Shown: positions 37,330 to 45,246 of the stretch, piece by piece
Layout: the number at the start of each line of letters is the position of its first letter
How positions within the stretch are numbered: position 1 is the stretch's first letter
Assembly: GCA_020848435.1 (NCBI GenBank)
Contig: JADLAC010000052.1
Span: 81,414-145,413, forward strand
Origin: Burkholderiales bacterium
GTDB lineage: Bacteria > Pseudomonadota > Gammaproteobacteria > Burkholderiales > WYBJ01
Direction: 5' to 3'
Length of the DNA stretch: 64,000 bases
The notes under the pieces: generated by a model
Database searches by the model: none
Told to the model about the DNA's origin: nothing
Seen by the model: the letters and a program-made list of their open reading frames with translations, nothing else
Translations under genes and position numbers: made by a program

Positions 37330-39018
37330 TCAAGCGGACGCCAGGGCGCCGCGCGCTTCGTCTCGCACCACCCGGCGCAGCACCTTGCCGATCGGCGACT
37401 TCGGTAGCGGCGTGTCGCGGAAGCTCACGTGCTTCGGCACCTTGTAGCCGGCAAGGTGCTGGCGGCAGTGGGCGATCAGCGCCTCGGCCGTGAGTGCGGG
37501 GTCCTTGCGCACCACCACGAGATCCACCGTTTCGCCCGACTTCGGATCGGCGACGCCGATGGCCGCCGATTCGAGCACCCCCGGATGCAGGGCGGCCACG
37601 TCCTCGACTTCGTTGGGATAGACGTTGAAGCCCGAGACCACGATCATGTCCTTCTTGCGATCGGTGACGCGCACATAGCCGCGCTCGTCGATGTCGCCCA
37701 TATCGCCACTGCGAAACCAGCCGCCCGCAAGCATGGCTTCCTCGGTTTGCGCCGGCCGGTTCCAGTAGCCCTTCATCACCTGCGGGCCGCGGATGCAGAT
37801 CTCGCCCACGGTGCCAAGCGGGACTTCGTTGCCCGCCTCGTCGCGGATGCTGACCTCGGTCGACGGAATGGGCAGACCGATCTTGCCGCTGAACTCCTTG
37901 GCATCGAGCGGATTGATGCAGGCGACCGGTGAGGTCTCGGTGAGGCCATAGCCTTCGAGCAAGGGAATGCCGAAGACCTGCTGCCACTTCTCGGCCACGG
38001 CGCGCTGCACCGCCATGCCGCCGCCGACCGCCAGCTTGAGCGCGCTGGTATCGAGCTCGCGTATGCCCGGTGCATTGAGCAGTGCGTTGAAGAGCGTGTT
38101 GACGCCGGTGATGGCGGTGAAGCGCATTTTCTTCAGCTCCGCGATCAGGCCGGGGATGTCGCGCGGGTTGGTGATCAAGACGTTGTTGGCGCCCCAGTGC
38201 AGGAATGTGAGCAGGTTGGCGGTGAGCGAAAAGACGTGGTAGAGCGGTAGCGGCGTGATGATGGTTTCCGCGCCTTCTTCGAGGTTGCCGCCGATCCAAG
38301 CCGAGACCTGCAACAGGTTCGCCACCAGGTTGCCGTGAGTGAGCATGGCGCCCTTGGCCACGCCGGTGGTGCCGCCGGTGTATTGCAGGAACGCGATATC
38401 CTCGTGCGAAAGCGCCGGCTCGATCAAGCGCTCGCCGCGCCCGCTGCGCAGGGTGTTGCGCAAGTCGACCGCGGTCGCGATGTGCCACTGAGGCACCAGG
38501 TGCTTCACGTACTTGACGACCAGGTTCACCACGAGCGACTTCATCGCCGGGAACAGATCGCCGAGCTGGGTGGTGATCACCTGCTCGATCCGGGTCTTGG
38601 GTGCGACCTCGGCGACGGTATGCGCGAAGTTCTCCAGTACTACGATGGCGCGGGCGCCCGAATCCTGGAGCTGGTGCTCGAGCTCGCGCGGCGTGTACAG
38701 GGGATTGACATTCACCACGGTCGAGCCGGCGCGCAGCGCGCCGAACAGCACGACCGGGTATTGCAGGACGTTCGGCATCATGATCGCGATCCGATCGCCT
38801 TTCTCGAAGCCGAGCGTGCGCTGGAGGTAGGCGCCGAAGGCGCGGCTGCGCTCGTCGAGCTCGCGGAAGCTCATGCTCACGCCCATGTTGGTGAATGCCG
38901 GCTTGTCGCCGAAGCGCTCGCAGCTTCGCTTGAGCACATCCACCAGCGAGCGGTATTGCGAGGGATCGATCTCGGCCGGTGTTCCCGGCGGGTAGTGTGC
39001 GAGCCAGATCTTGTCCAT
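37330..39018 (-). CDS. fadD: Long-chain fatty acid--CoA ligase
   Basis: A 562-residue ANL-superfamily ligase that activates free fatty acids to acyl-CoA. The P-loop is FLQYTGGTTGVAKGAMLTH; EGYGLTETSP, the FACS signature region WFRSGDMGDIDERGYVRVTDRKKDMI, and the C-terminal lysine in LPKSPIGKVLRR are intact. It starts at the ATG at 39018 (MDKIWLAHYPPG), as FadD proteins typically begin; a frame up to 39078 is unlikely. It is divergent from the WS/DGAT gene across a 172-base region that carries a TTGACC palindrome. In this context it would supply acyl-CoA for wax-ester or triacylglycerol formation, besides beta-oxidation. Confidence 0.95.
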   Translation of the reverse strand: MDKIWLAHYPPGTPAEIDPSQYRSLVDVLKRSCERFGDKPAFTNMGVSMSFRELDERSRAFGAYLQRTLGFEKGDRIAIMMPNVLQYPVVLFGALRAGSTVVNVNPLYTPRELEHQLQDSGARAIVVLENFAHTVAEVAPKTRIEQVITTQLGDLFPAMKSLVVNLVVKYVKHLVPQWHIATAVDLRNTLRSGRGERLIEPALSHEDIAFLQYTGGTTGVAKGAMLTHGNLVANLLQVSAWIGGNLEEGAETIITPLPLYHVFSLTANLLTFLHWGANNVLITNPRDIPGLIAELKKMRFTAITGVNTLFNALLNAPGIRELDTSALKLAVGGGMAVQRAVAEKWQQVFGIPLLEGYGLTETSPVACINPLDAKEFSGKIGLPIPSTEVSIRDEAGNEVPLGTVGEICIRGPQVMKGYWNRPAQTEEAMLAGGWFRSGDMGDIDERGYVRVTDRKKDMIVVSGFNVYPNEVEDVAALHPGVLESAAIGVADPKSGETVDLVVVRKDPALTAEALIAHCRQHLAGYKVPKHVSFRDTPLPKSPIGKVLRRVVRDEARGALASA

Positions 39019-39190
39019 GAGCGTCTCCGTGGAAAGGGAGAGGCGCGCGAAGGGCGCGAGCGACATCGCCCGCGCCAAGAGCGATTGCCGGTGCGGGCGC
39101 GACTGGACCTACAATCGACAGTATCAGGCAAACGCTTTTCCGGGGTATTGACCTTTGTCAGACTCGAGTGCTGCGACGCGCCGCGGCCGG
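39019..39190. promoter_or_regulatory. Divergent fadD/WS-DGAT control region
   Basis: On the plus strand TACAAT at 39110-39115 is a good -10, with TTGCCG at 39085-39090 as a possible -35 (spacer 19). Downstream is TTGACC-TT-TGTCAG at 39148-39161, a near copy of the palindrome at 43097-43110. A TTG codon at 39155 lies inside that motif. Confidence 0.45.
39148..39161. promoter_or_regulatory. Candidate operator, TTGACC-TT-TGTCAG
   Basis: Ten of the twelve arm positions match TTGACC-NN-GGTCAA, found as a perfect palindrome at 43097-43110. It lies between divergent fadD and WS/DGAT, where a regulator could control both. The TetR gene at 40580 is the nearest candidate. Confidence 0.45.
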
Positions 39191-40585
39191 ATGTCGAACG
39201 TCGACCACGCCTGGCTGCGGATGGAACGCCCGACCAACCCCATGATGGTCGTGGTGGTGATCGCGCTGGAACGCAAGCTCGCGCCGGCCAAGCTGAAGCA
39301 GATGCTCGCGCAGCGTTTTCTCGCCTATCCCAGATTTCGCCAGCGGGTCGTGCGCGAAGCGCACCAGGCGTGGTGGGAAGACGATCCGGAGTTCGACCTC
39401 GACGACCACGTCCACCGCGTCGCCTTGCCCGGGGCGCGCCGGCGCGCGGAGCTGCAGGAGCTGGTGAGCGAGCTGGCGAGCACGGGGCTCGATCCCTCGC
39501 GCCCGCTGTGGCAGTTCCACCTGGTCGAGAGCTACCACGGCGGCAGCGTCGTGATCGCCCGCATTCACCACTGCTACGCCGACGGCATCGCGCTCATTCG
39601 TGTCTTGCTAGCGATGGCCGCGCCGGCGACGGCGGATGCGAGCCCAGCCGCACCGCCCCCCGAGCAACGCGAGGCGAGCAGCGAGCCCCTGGTGCGACTG
39701 TTCGAACCGGTGACCGAAGCGGTCGCAGGGCTGTATCGCTGGGGGGGCGTGCTCTGGGGCCAGTATCTCGACATCCTCGCGTGTCCGCCCAAGGCGCTCT
39801 CGCTCGCCGCCCACGGCATCGACCTGGCAGCCGAGGCGGCGCGCCTCGGTCTCATGCCGCCCGACCCGCAGACCAGCCTGAAGGGTCCGCTCGGCACGGC
39901 CAAGCGCGCGGCCTGGTGCGAGCGCATACCGCTCGCGGAGGTGAAGGCGATCGGCGCCGTGTTCGGCTGCTCGCTCAACGACGTCCTGCTCGCGTGCGTG
40001 GCCGGGGCGCTGCGGGCGTATCTTCTGGAGCGTGGCGATGCGATCGACGCCCTGGAGATTCGCGCGATGGTGCCGGTCAACCTGCGACCGGCCGAGGAAA
40101 GCGAGGTCCTGGGGAACCACTTCGGCCTGGTTTTTCTCAGCCTTCCGGTCGGTATGGCGGATGCCTTCGAGCGCATCGAGCTGGTGCGCGCGCGCATGGC
40201 GCAGCTCAAGCACTCCTCTCAGCCGGTGCTGGCGTGGGGGATACTGAACGCGATCGGCATGGGGCCCGAGGTGCTGGAACAAGAGGTACTGGAGACGCTG
40301 AGCCGCAACGCGAGCCTGGTGATGACCAATGTCCCCGGTCCGCGCGCAGCGATCCGCCTCGCCGGGGTGAAAGTGCGTGAGGTGATCTTCTGGGTGCCGC
40401 AGGCGGGCGAGATCGGTGTCGGGGTGAGCATCGCGAGCTACATGGATGGGGTGCAGGTGGGCATCCTGAGCGATCGCCACCGCATCGCGCACCCGGAGCG
40501 TGTCGTGGCGCATTTTCGCGCCGAGCTGGAGAGCCTGACGCTGCATGCGTTGATGCAGCCTTGGGAGGCCAAGCCGGCGTCATAG
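39191..40585 (+). CDS. Wax ester synthase/diacylglycerol acyltransferase (WS/DGAT)
   Basis: A 464-residue O-acyltransferase. The catalytic HHxxxDG motif is HHCYADG at residues 126-132; PLWQFHLVE precedes it. The second-domain signatures CSLNDVLLACVAGALR and NVPGPRAAIRLAGVKV are present. It esterifies an acyl-CoA with a fatty alcohol (wax ester) or diacylglycerol (triacylglycerol) at the membrane-inclusion surface. The ATG at 39191 (MSNVDHAWLRMERPTNPMM) is the homologous start; a TTG at 39155 is possible but lies inside the operator-like palindrome. The fatty acyl-CoA reductase gene in the same locus makes wax ester the likely product. Confidence 0.93.
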   Translation: MSNVDHAWLRMERPTNPMMVVVVIALERKLAPAKLKQMLAQRFLAYPRFRQRVVREAHQAWWEDDPEFDLDDHVHRVALPGARRRAELQELVSELASTGLDPSRPLWQFHLVESYHGGSVVIARIHHCYADGIALIRVLLAMAAPATADASPAAPPPEQREASSEPLVRLFEPVTEAVAGLYRWGGVLWGQYLDILACPPKALSLAAHGIDLAAEAARLGLMPPDPQTSLKGPLGTAKRAAWCERIPLAEVKAIGAVFGCSLNDVLLACVAGALRAYLLERGDAIDALEIRAMVPVNLRPAEESEVLGNHFGLVFLSLPVGMADAFERIELVRARMAQLKHSSQPVLAWGILNAIGMGPEVLEQEVLETLSRNASLVMTNVPGPRAAIRLAGVKVREVIFWVPQAGEIGVGVSIASYMDGVQVGILSDRHRIAHPERVVAHFRAELESLTLHALMQPWEAKPAS

Positions 40586-41263
40586 CGCGGCGGCGTTGTA
40601 AGCGTCCCATGCGCGATCCAGATAGCCGCCGGCGAGATTGTCGAGCAGCTTGCGCCCGGGCGGATCGAAATACTGTGCGGCCAAGGCGAGCGCCTGGTGC
40701 GCGCCGCGCGCCGGGGCCTGGGACTCGCCGCCGCTTCTCGGCATCCCCAGAAGGCTGCGGTAGCCGAGCCAGGAGGTCAGGATGAAGGTCAGCTGTTCCG
40801 CCAGCACGTCGATTTCGCGCTCGGTCGCGTGCATCGCACCCGTCCCGGCGAGGTTGCGGCACAAGGCGGCAATGGCGCGTTCGATCCGCTCGAGCAGACG
40901 CTCGAAATCGCGGCGCAGCGCCGGGTCGCGCCGCAGCAGGTGATGCAGGTCGCGGAACAAGAAGCGATAGGCTGATATCTCTTCGAACAGGCTGTGCAGC
41001 AGGAACCACAAGTCCTCCACGTTGGCATGGCCCGTGACGGGCACGGCCGCGAGCTGCCCGGCACGCGCGGCGAACCGATCGAACAGCGCGCGTGCGATGT
41101 CCTGCTTGCTGTGGAAATGGTAGTAGAGATTGCCCGGGCTGATGTCGAGCGCCTCGGCGATGTGATTGGTGGTGGCGTCCGGCTCGCCGATCTCGTTGAA
41201 CAGGCGCAATGCCGCATCGAGAATCAGCTTGCGCGTGTCGCGGCGCTGCTTGGGGGGACGCAC
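40580..41263 (-). CDS. TetR-family transcriptional regulator
   Basis: A 227-residue regulator. The N-terminal helix-turn-helix is RKLILDAALRLFNEIGEPDATTNHIAEALDISPGNLYYHFHSKQDI in consecutive parts, at about residues 11-55; the rest is the ligand-binding domain and has no close named class. The GTG at 41263 is the first start after the patatin stop (12 bases); the much longer open frame to 42166 is antisense to other frames of patatin. It is third in the operon phasin-patatin-tetR, transcribed leftward from the region with the 43095-43112 palindrome, so autoregulation is likely. An acyl-CoA ligand is an inference. Confidence 0.88.
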   Translation of the reverse strand: MRPPKQRRDTRKLILDAALRLFNEIGEPDATTNHIAEALDISPGNLYYHFHSKQDIARALFDRFAARAGQLAAVPVTGHANVEDLWFLLHSLFEEISAYRFLFRDLHHLLRRDPALRRDFERLLERIERAIAALCRNLAGTGAMHATEREIDVLAEQLTFILTSWLGYRSLLGMPRSGGESQAPARGAHQALALAAQYFDPPGRKLLDNLAGGYLDRAWDAYNAAAL

Positions 41264-41274
41264 GCGAGGCTCGT

Positions 41275-42510
41275 TCAGCCGTGGGAGACGGTCCGCACCC
41301 AGCTTTGGAGTCGATCGAGCGCCTGGGCCAGCGCAACGGCGGCCGGCGAGCGCGGCGCGTCGCCATGCCGTCTGCCGGGAAGTTGCCGCGCGCGATCGCG
41401 CAGCACATCCATGCGCAGCGCGATGCCGTGCCGGCGCAGCACCGGGGCCAGGGTGCGGCTGCGCGCCAGCAGGTCGGCACGGGTGCGCTGGTACGCATGG
41501 GCGCAGACGCGGTGGCGATCGGCATAGCTGAATACGTTGGTGTAGAACATGCTCGCATCGCTGCGGTCGGGTTCGAGCAGCACCACGTCGGCGCCCGGGA
41601 ACTGGTGCTCGTACTTGGACATGCCTACTTCCAGCCGCGAATGGATGAGGGCGCGAAAGGTCTGCGACAACACCACCGGCAGCCCGCCCTCGATCAGCTT
41701 CCGGCGTTGCGGATGGCCGGCGCGCGCCGCCAGGCTCGCGTCGAAAGGCACCAGCGGGTTGATGCACAGTACGAGCTTCGCGCCTTCCTCCAGCGCCACC
41801 GAGGCGTGCAGGGTCTTCTTGAGCGCGCCGTCGACGTAATCGTGGTCGGCGATGCGCACCGGCGGGAACAATCCCGGCAGCGCGACGCTCGCTTGCACGG
41901 CGCGCGAGATCGGCACGGCGTCGTGCGGCGGCAGGCCGAACTTGACGGTCGCGCCGGTATCGAGCTCGGTGGCGATGATGCGCAATCGACGCGGCAGGCG
42001 CCGGAAGTCGTTGCTTCGGCCGGGTGCGGTGAACAGCGCCTGGAGGAAGCCCTCGATCGGCGCGCTGTCGAACACCCCGGCCGGTATGGCGCGCCCGAAG
42101 GCCGAGAGCGGTTCGAGGATGCCGCTGTCGGTGGGATGACCCGCATAGCTGCGCAAGGCTTCCCACAGCAGCTCGGGCAAACGCAGCGCGCGACTCACGT
42201 ATTCGCCGGCCGCGGGCCAGCGAAAGAGCTGCGGCGAGACGGGATACTGCGCCGAGGCGTTCTCGATGAATATCGTATAAAGCTCGGCCGCGCTGATGCC
42301 GTTGGCGAGCGCGGCGGCAATGAACGCGCCCGAGCTGACACCGACATAGATGTCAGCGTTCTGCAGATCGACGCCTGCCAGCGCTTCTTCCAGCGCGTAC
42401 AACGCGCCGATCTCGTAGATCCCGCCGAGCGGTCCGCCCCCGGCCAGCGCGAGGCCGATCCTCGGGCGCCGGCGCGAGGCCCGGCTCAGCGCGACCGCGC
42501 GCTTCGCCAC
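41275..42510 (-). CDS. Patatin-like phospholipase/lipase
   Basis: A 411-residue patatin-domain hydrolase. The oxyanion loop is GLALAGGGPLGGIYEIGAL, the nucleophile is Ser59 in GVSSG, and the catalytic Asp is in YVDGAL (the DGA/DG motif), so the Ser-Asp dyad is complete. The C-terminal half has no recognised domain. No signal peptide is seen, so it would act in the cytosol. It lies nine bases after the phasin gene and 11 before the TetR gene. Bacterial patatins release fatty acids from phospholipids or storage lipids; beside a phasin and WS/DGAT gene, hydrolysis of inclusion lipids is a reasonable inference. Confidence 0.9.
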   Translation of the reverse strand: MAKRAVALSRASRRRPRIGLALAGGGPLGGIYEIGALYALEEALAGVDLQNADIYVGVSSGAFIAAALANGISAAELYTIFIENASAQYPVSPQLFRWPAAGEYVSRALRLPELLWEALRSYAGHPTDSGILEPLSAFGRAIPAGVFDSAPIEGFLQALFTAPGRSNDFRRLPRRLRIIATELDTGATVKFGLPPHDAVPISRAVQASVALPGLFPPVRIADHDYVDGALKKTLHASVALEEGAKLVLCINPLVPFDASLAARAGHPQRRKLIEGGLPVVLSQTFRALIHSRLEVGMSKYEHQFPGADVVLLEPDRSDASMFYTNVFSYADRHRVCAHAYQRTRADLLARSRTLAPVLRRHGIALRMDVLRDRARQLPGRRHGDAPRSPAAVALAQALDRLQSWVRTVSHG

Positions 42511-42519
42511 GGACTCGCG

Positions 42520-42948
42520 TCAGCTCGCGGGCCGGGAAGCGCGCGCGGGACGCTGCGCCTTGCCGTCGCCTTGCTTGCGGACCAAGGCGTTGACCGCGGT
42601 GCTCAGCTCGGCCACGCGCTTGGACAAGTGGTCGATATCCTTCTTGGTCGGGACACCGAGCCGATTGAGCGAGCGCGACACGCGGTCCTCGAATACCTGC
42701 TCGAGCTTGTCCCAGCTTCCGCTGGTCTGGCTGGTGACGGCCTGCAGCCGTTCGCTGGCGATCTTGCGCGTGCGCTTCTCCAACTGCTCGCCCTGCTTGA
42801 CCAGGTTGTCGAACAGCTTGCCGCCTTCTTCCTGCGCCATGGCAAAGGCGCCGAGGCCGGCAAGCCAGATCTGGTGGGCACTGTCTAGCACGGACTGGGT
42901 CCCCTTGCGGGTCTCGTCGAGCGCCTGCTTGATGCCTTTCGTATCCAT
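42520..42948 (-). CDS. Phasin family protein (granule-associated)
   Basis: A 142-residue phasin of the PhaI/PhaF type. It has the characteristic N-terminal helix SVLDSAHQIWLAGLGAFAMAQEEGG followed by KLFDNLVKQGEQLEKRTRK, a leucine/heptad-rich middle with DKLEQVFEDRVSRSL and LGVPTKKDIDHLSKRVAEL, and a short basic tail. Phasins coat PHA granules; related proteins can coat lipid inclusions. The ATG at 42948 has AGGAG eight bases upstream, so it is preferred over 42972. It is the first gene of the phasin-patatin-tetR operon. No PHA synthase lies in this window. Confidence 0.88.
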   Translation of the reverse strand: MDTKGIKQALDETRKGTQSVLDSAHQIWLAGLGAFAMAQEEGGKLFDNLVKQGEQLEKRTRKIASERLQAVTSQTSGSWDKLEQVFEDRVSRSLNRLGVPTKKDIDHLSKRVAELSTAVNALVRKQGDGKAQRPARASRPAS

Positions 42949-43028
42949 CTCGGGGTCTCCTGGTAGCGACATTGATCAATCCACTGCATCCATCAGGCGG
43001 GCACTGATGCACACCCGATGACGAGCAC

Positions 43029-43034
43029 ATTGTA
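43029..43034 (-). promoter_or_regulatory. Phasin operon -10 element
   Basis: TACAAT on the minus strand, 81 bases before the phasin ATG, with TGTTTG 16 bases upstream as a weak -35 and a T-rich spacer. Start of transcription would be near 43022. Confidence 0.4.
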
Positions 43035-43094
43035 TTGGCAAAAAATAGAGCAAACAGCCCAAAATGCGCCGTGCAGCGAGACAACGAGGCATTC

Positions 43095-43112
43095 GCTTGA
43101 CCAAGGTCAAGC
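43095..43112. promoter_or_regulatory. Perfect 18-bp operator-like palindrome
   Basis: GCTTGACC-AA-GGTCAAGC, with eight-base arms. It lies between the divergent phasin-patatin-tetR operon and the fatty acyl-CoA reductase gene, 88 bases before the latter. A close relative lies at 39148-39161 beside WS/DGAT. TetR dimers typically bind such sites. Confidence 0.6.
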
Positions 43113-43199
43113 GCACTGTCCGAGGGCAGGCTCGCCGCTGCGTGCGAAACCGGGCCGCGCGCGTACACTGGCAGAGCATTCCCCGGGGTAGGAGGAGAC

Positions 43200-45200
43200 A
43201 TGAAGTACTTCGTGACCGGCGCGACCGGTTTCATCGGCAAGCGCCTCGTGCAGCGCTTGCTGGAGCGGCGCGGCAGCGTCGTGTACTTCCTGCTGCGCGA
43301 GCAAGAGAGCGCCAGCCTCGATTTGCTCTATCGACGCTGGGGCGCGAGCCGAAGCAGGGTGATTCCCGTCGTGGGCGATCTCACTGCGCCCATGCTCGGC
43401 GTCTGCGCGATGCAGCTCGAGGCGATCCGAGGCAAGATCGCGCACCTGTTCCATCTTGCCGCCGTCTACGACTTGCGCGCGAACGAAGAAGCGCTCGAGC
43501 GCGCCAACGTCCACGGCACGCGCAACGTCATCGCTTTCGCCGAAGCCATCCAGGTCGGATGCTTGCACCACGTGAGCTCTATCGCTGCCGCCGGCCTGTA
43601 CGACGGAGTATTCAGCGAGGACATGTTCGACGAGGCGGAGCACCTGGAGCACCCGTATTTCCGCACCAAGCACGAGTCCGAGCGCATCGTGCGGCGCGAA
43701 TACACGCTTGCCTGGCGCATCTACCGTCCGGGCATCGTCGTGGGCCATTCGGATACGGGCGAAATGGACAAGATCGACGGCCCGTACTACTTCTTCAAGC
43801 TCATCCAGAAGATGCGCAAGCTGCTGCCGCCCTGGCTGCCCTCGATCGGCTTCGAAGGCGGGCGGCTCAACCTCGTGCCGGTCGATTTCGTGGTCAAGGC
43901 GATGGACCACATCGCGCACGCTCGCGGTCTCGACGGCAAGACCTTCCATCTCACGGATCCGAACCCGCGGCGCGTGGGCGACGTGCTGAACATCTTCGCG
44001 CGTGCGGCGCATGCACCGCCGATGAGCCTGCGCATCAATCCGCAGATGTTTGCGTTTCTTCCGGGGCCGCTCAAGCAGGCGTTCGCGCTGCTCGCGCCGG
44101 TGAAGAAAATCCAGCACGCCGTGCTGCACGAGCTCGGCCTGCCGCCCGAGGTGTTCGGCTTCATCAATTTTCCGACTCGCTACGACTGCCGCGAAGCCCA
44201 GCGCGTGCTTGCGGGCAGCGGCATTGCCGTGCCGCCGCTGGAGGACTATGCATGGAAGCTGTGGGATTATTGGGAGCGCCATCTCGATCCGGAGCTGTTC
44301 GTCGATCGCACGCTCGCGGGCGCGGTTCGGGGCAAGGTCGTGCTCGTCACCGGTGCCGCCGACGGCATCGGCAAGGCGATCGGGCTCAAGGCTCACATCG
44401 CCGGTGCGACGGTGGTGATCGTCGACCGCGACGCCGGCAAGATCGAGCGCATGCGCCAGGACGTCGGCGCAGCCGCTACCGGCATCGCTTTCCACCTCTG
44501 CGACCTGACCGATTTCGATGCGGTCGACGCCCTGGTACGAAGCGTGTTGAGCGAGCATGGCGGCGTCGACATCCTGATCAACAACGCCGGGCGCTCGATC
44601 CGGCGCACGGTGGCGGAATCGTCCGAGCGCTTCCACGACTTCGAGCGCACCATGCGGCTCAATTACTTCGGTGCCCTGCGCATCACGCTCGGATTGCTGC
44701 CGAGCATGCGCGCGCGCGGCGGCGGACAGGTGATCAATATCTCGTCGATCGGCGTGCTCACCAACGCGCCGCGGTTCTCGGCGTACGTCGCCTCCAAGGC
44801 CGCGATGGACGCCTTCGCCAACTCCGCGGCGGGAGAGCTGGCGGCCGACAACATCGTGTTCAGCACGGTGTACATGCCGCTCGTACGCAGCACCATGACC
44901 GCCCCCACCGAGCTCTACCAGCACGTCCCGATGCTGAGCACCGACGAAGCGGCCGACCTGGCCGCTGAAGCGATCATCCACCGGCGCGAACGGGTGATGA
45001 CCGGGCTGGGTGCGTTCGCGCTCGCCTTGCATGCGCTGGCGCCGCGGCTGGCGCGCGTGGTGATGAGCGTGAGCTACCGCATGTTCAGCGAGCCGGCGGG
45101 CGCTCGGCGCACGCCGGCGGGGGCGCCCGGCGAACCGGCCCCAGCGCCAACGCCCGACCAGGTGGCGCTGACCCAGCTCATGCGCGGCATGCACTTCTAG
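43200..45200 (+). CDS. Two-domain fatty acyl-CoA reductase (Marinobacter Maqu_2507-like)
   Basis: A 666-residue protein of two fused SDR domains. The N-terminal one has TGATGFIG at 6-13, HHVSSIAAAGL, and the YFRTK tyrosine-lysine pair, and continues as GHSDTGEMDKIDGPYYFFK; these segments agree almost residue for residue with what I recall of Marinobacter Maqu_2507 (661 residues), which reduces acyl-CoA to fatty alcohol. The second domain starts near residue 378 with VTGAADGIGK, then NNAGRSIRR, NISSIGV and YVASK. The C-terminus is VALTQLMRGMHF. It would form fatty alcohol for WS/DGAT. The ATG follows GGAGGAG. Confidence 0.9.
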   Translation: MKYFVTGATGFIGKRLVQRLLERRGSVVYFLLREQESASLDLLYRRWGASRSRVIPVVGDLTAPMLGVCAMQLEAIRGKIAHLFHLAAVYDLRANEEALERANVHGTRNVIAFAEAIQVGCLHHVSSIAAAGLYDGVFSEDMFDEAEHLEHPYFRTKHESERIVRREYTLAWRIYRPGIVVGHSDTGEMDKIDGPYYFFKLIQKMRKLLPPWLPSIGFEGGRLNLVPVDFVVKAMDHIAHARGLDGKTFHLTDPNPRRVGDVLNIFARAAHAPPMSLRINPQMFAFLPGPLKQAFALLAPVKKIQHAVLHELGLPPEVFGFINFPTRYDCREAQRVLAGSGIAVPPLEDYAWKLWDYWERHLDPELFVDRTLAGAVRGKVVLVTGAADGIGKAIGLKAHIAGATVVIVDRDAGKIERMRQDVGAAATGIAFHLCDLTDFDAVDALVRSVLSEHGGVDILINNAGRSIRRTVAESSERFHDFERTMRLNYFGALRITLGLLPSMRARGGGQVINISSIGVLTNAPRFSAYVASKAAMDAFANSAAGELAADNIVFSTVYMPLVRSTMTAPTELYQHVPMLSTDEAADLAAEAIIHRRERVMTGLGAFALALHALAPRLARVVMSVSYRMFSEPAGARRTPAGAPGEPAPAPTPDQVALTQLMRGMHF

Positions 45201-45246
45201 TGTCCTGGGTCCAGCGTTCGTCGCCACATGGCCAATCGCGGCGATC

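Larger units (their letters stand above)
42949..43199. promoter_or_regulatory. Divergent phasin operon/fatty acyl-CoA reductase control region
   Basis: On the minus strand TACAAT at 43029-43034 with an AT-rich stretch upstream is a good -10 for the phasin operon. The plus side carries the perfect palindrome at 43095-43112 and a strong ribosome-binding site GGAGGAG at 43191-43197 for the reductase. Confidence 0.55.

Noticed and set aside
39155..39190. TTG start for the WS/DGAT gene at 39155
   Set aside because: The codon lies inside an operator-like palindrome and family resemblance begins at the ATG at 39191; it remains possible.
40580..42166. 528-codon open frame read as one TetR fusion
   Set aside because: Only the last 227 codons resemble TetR; the rest is an off-frame reading of the patatin gene.
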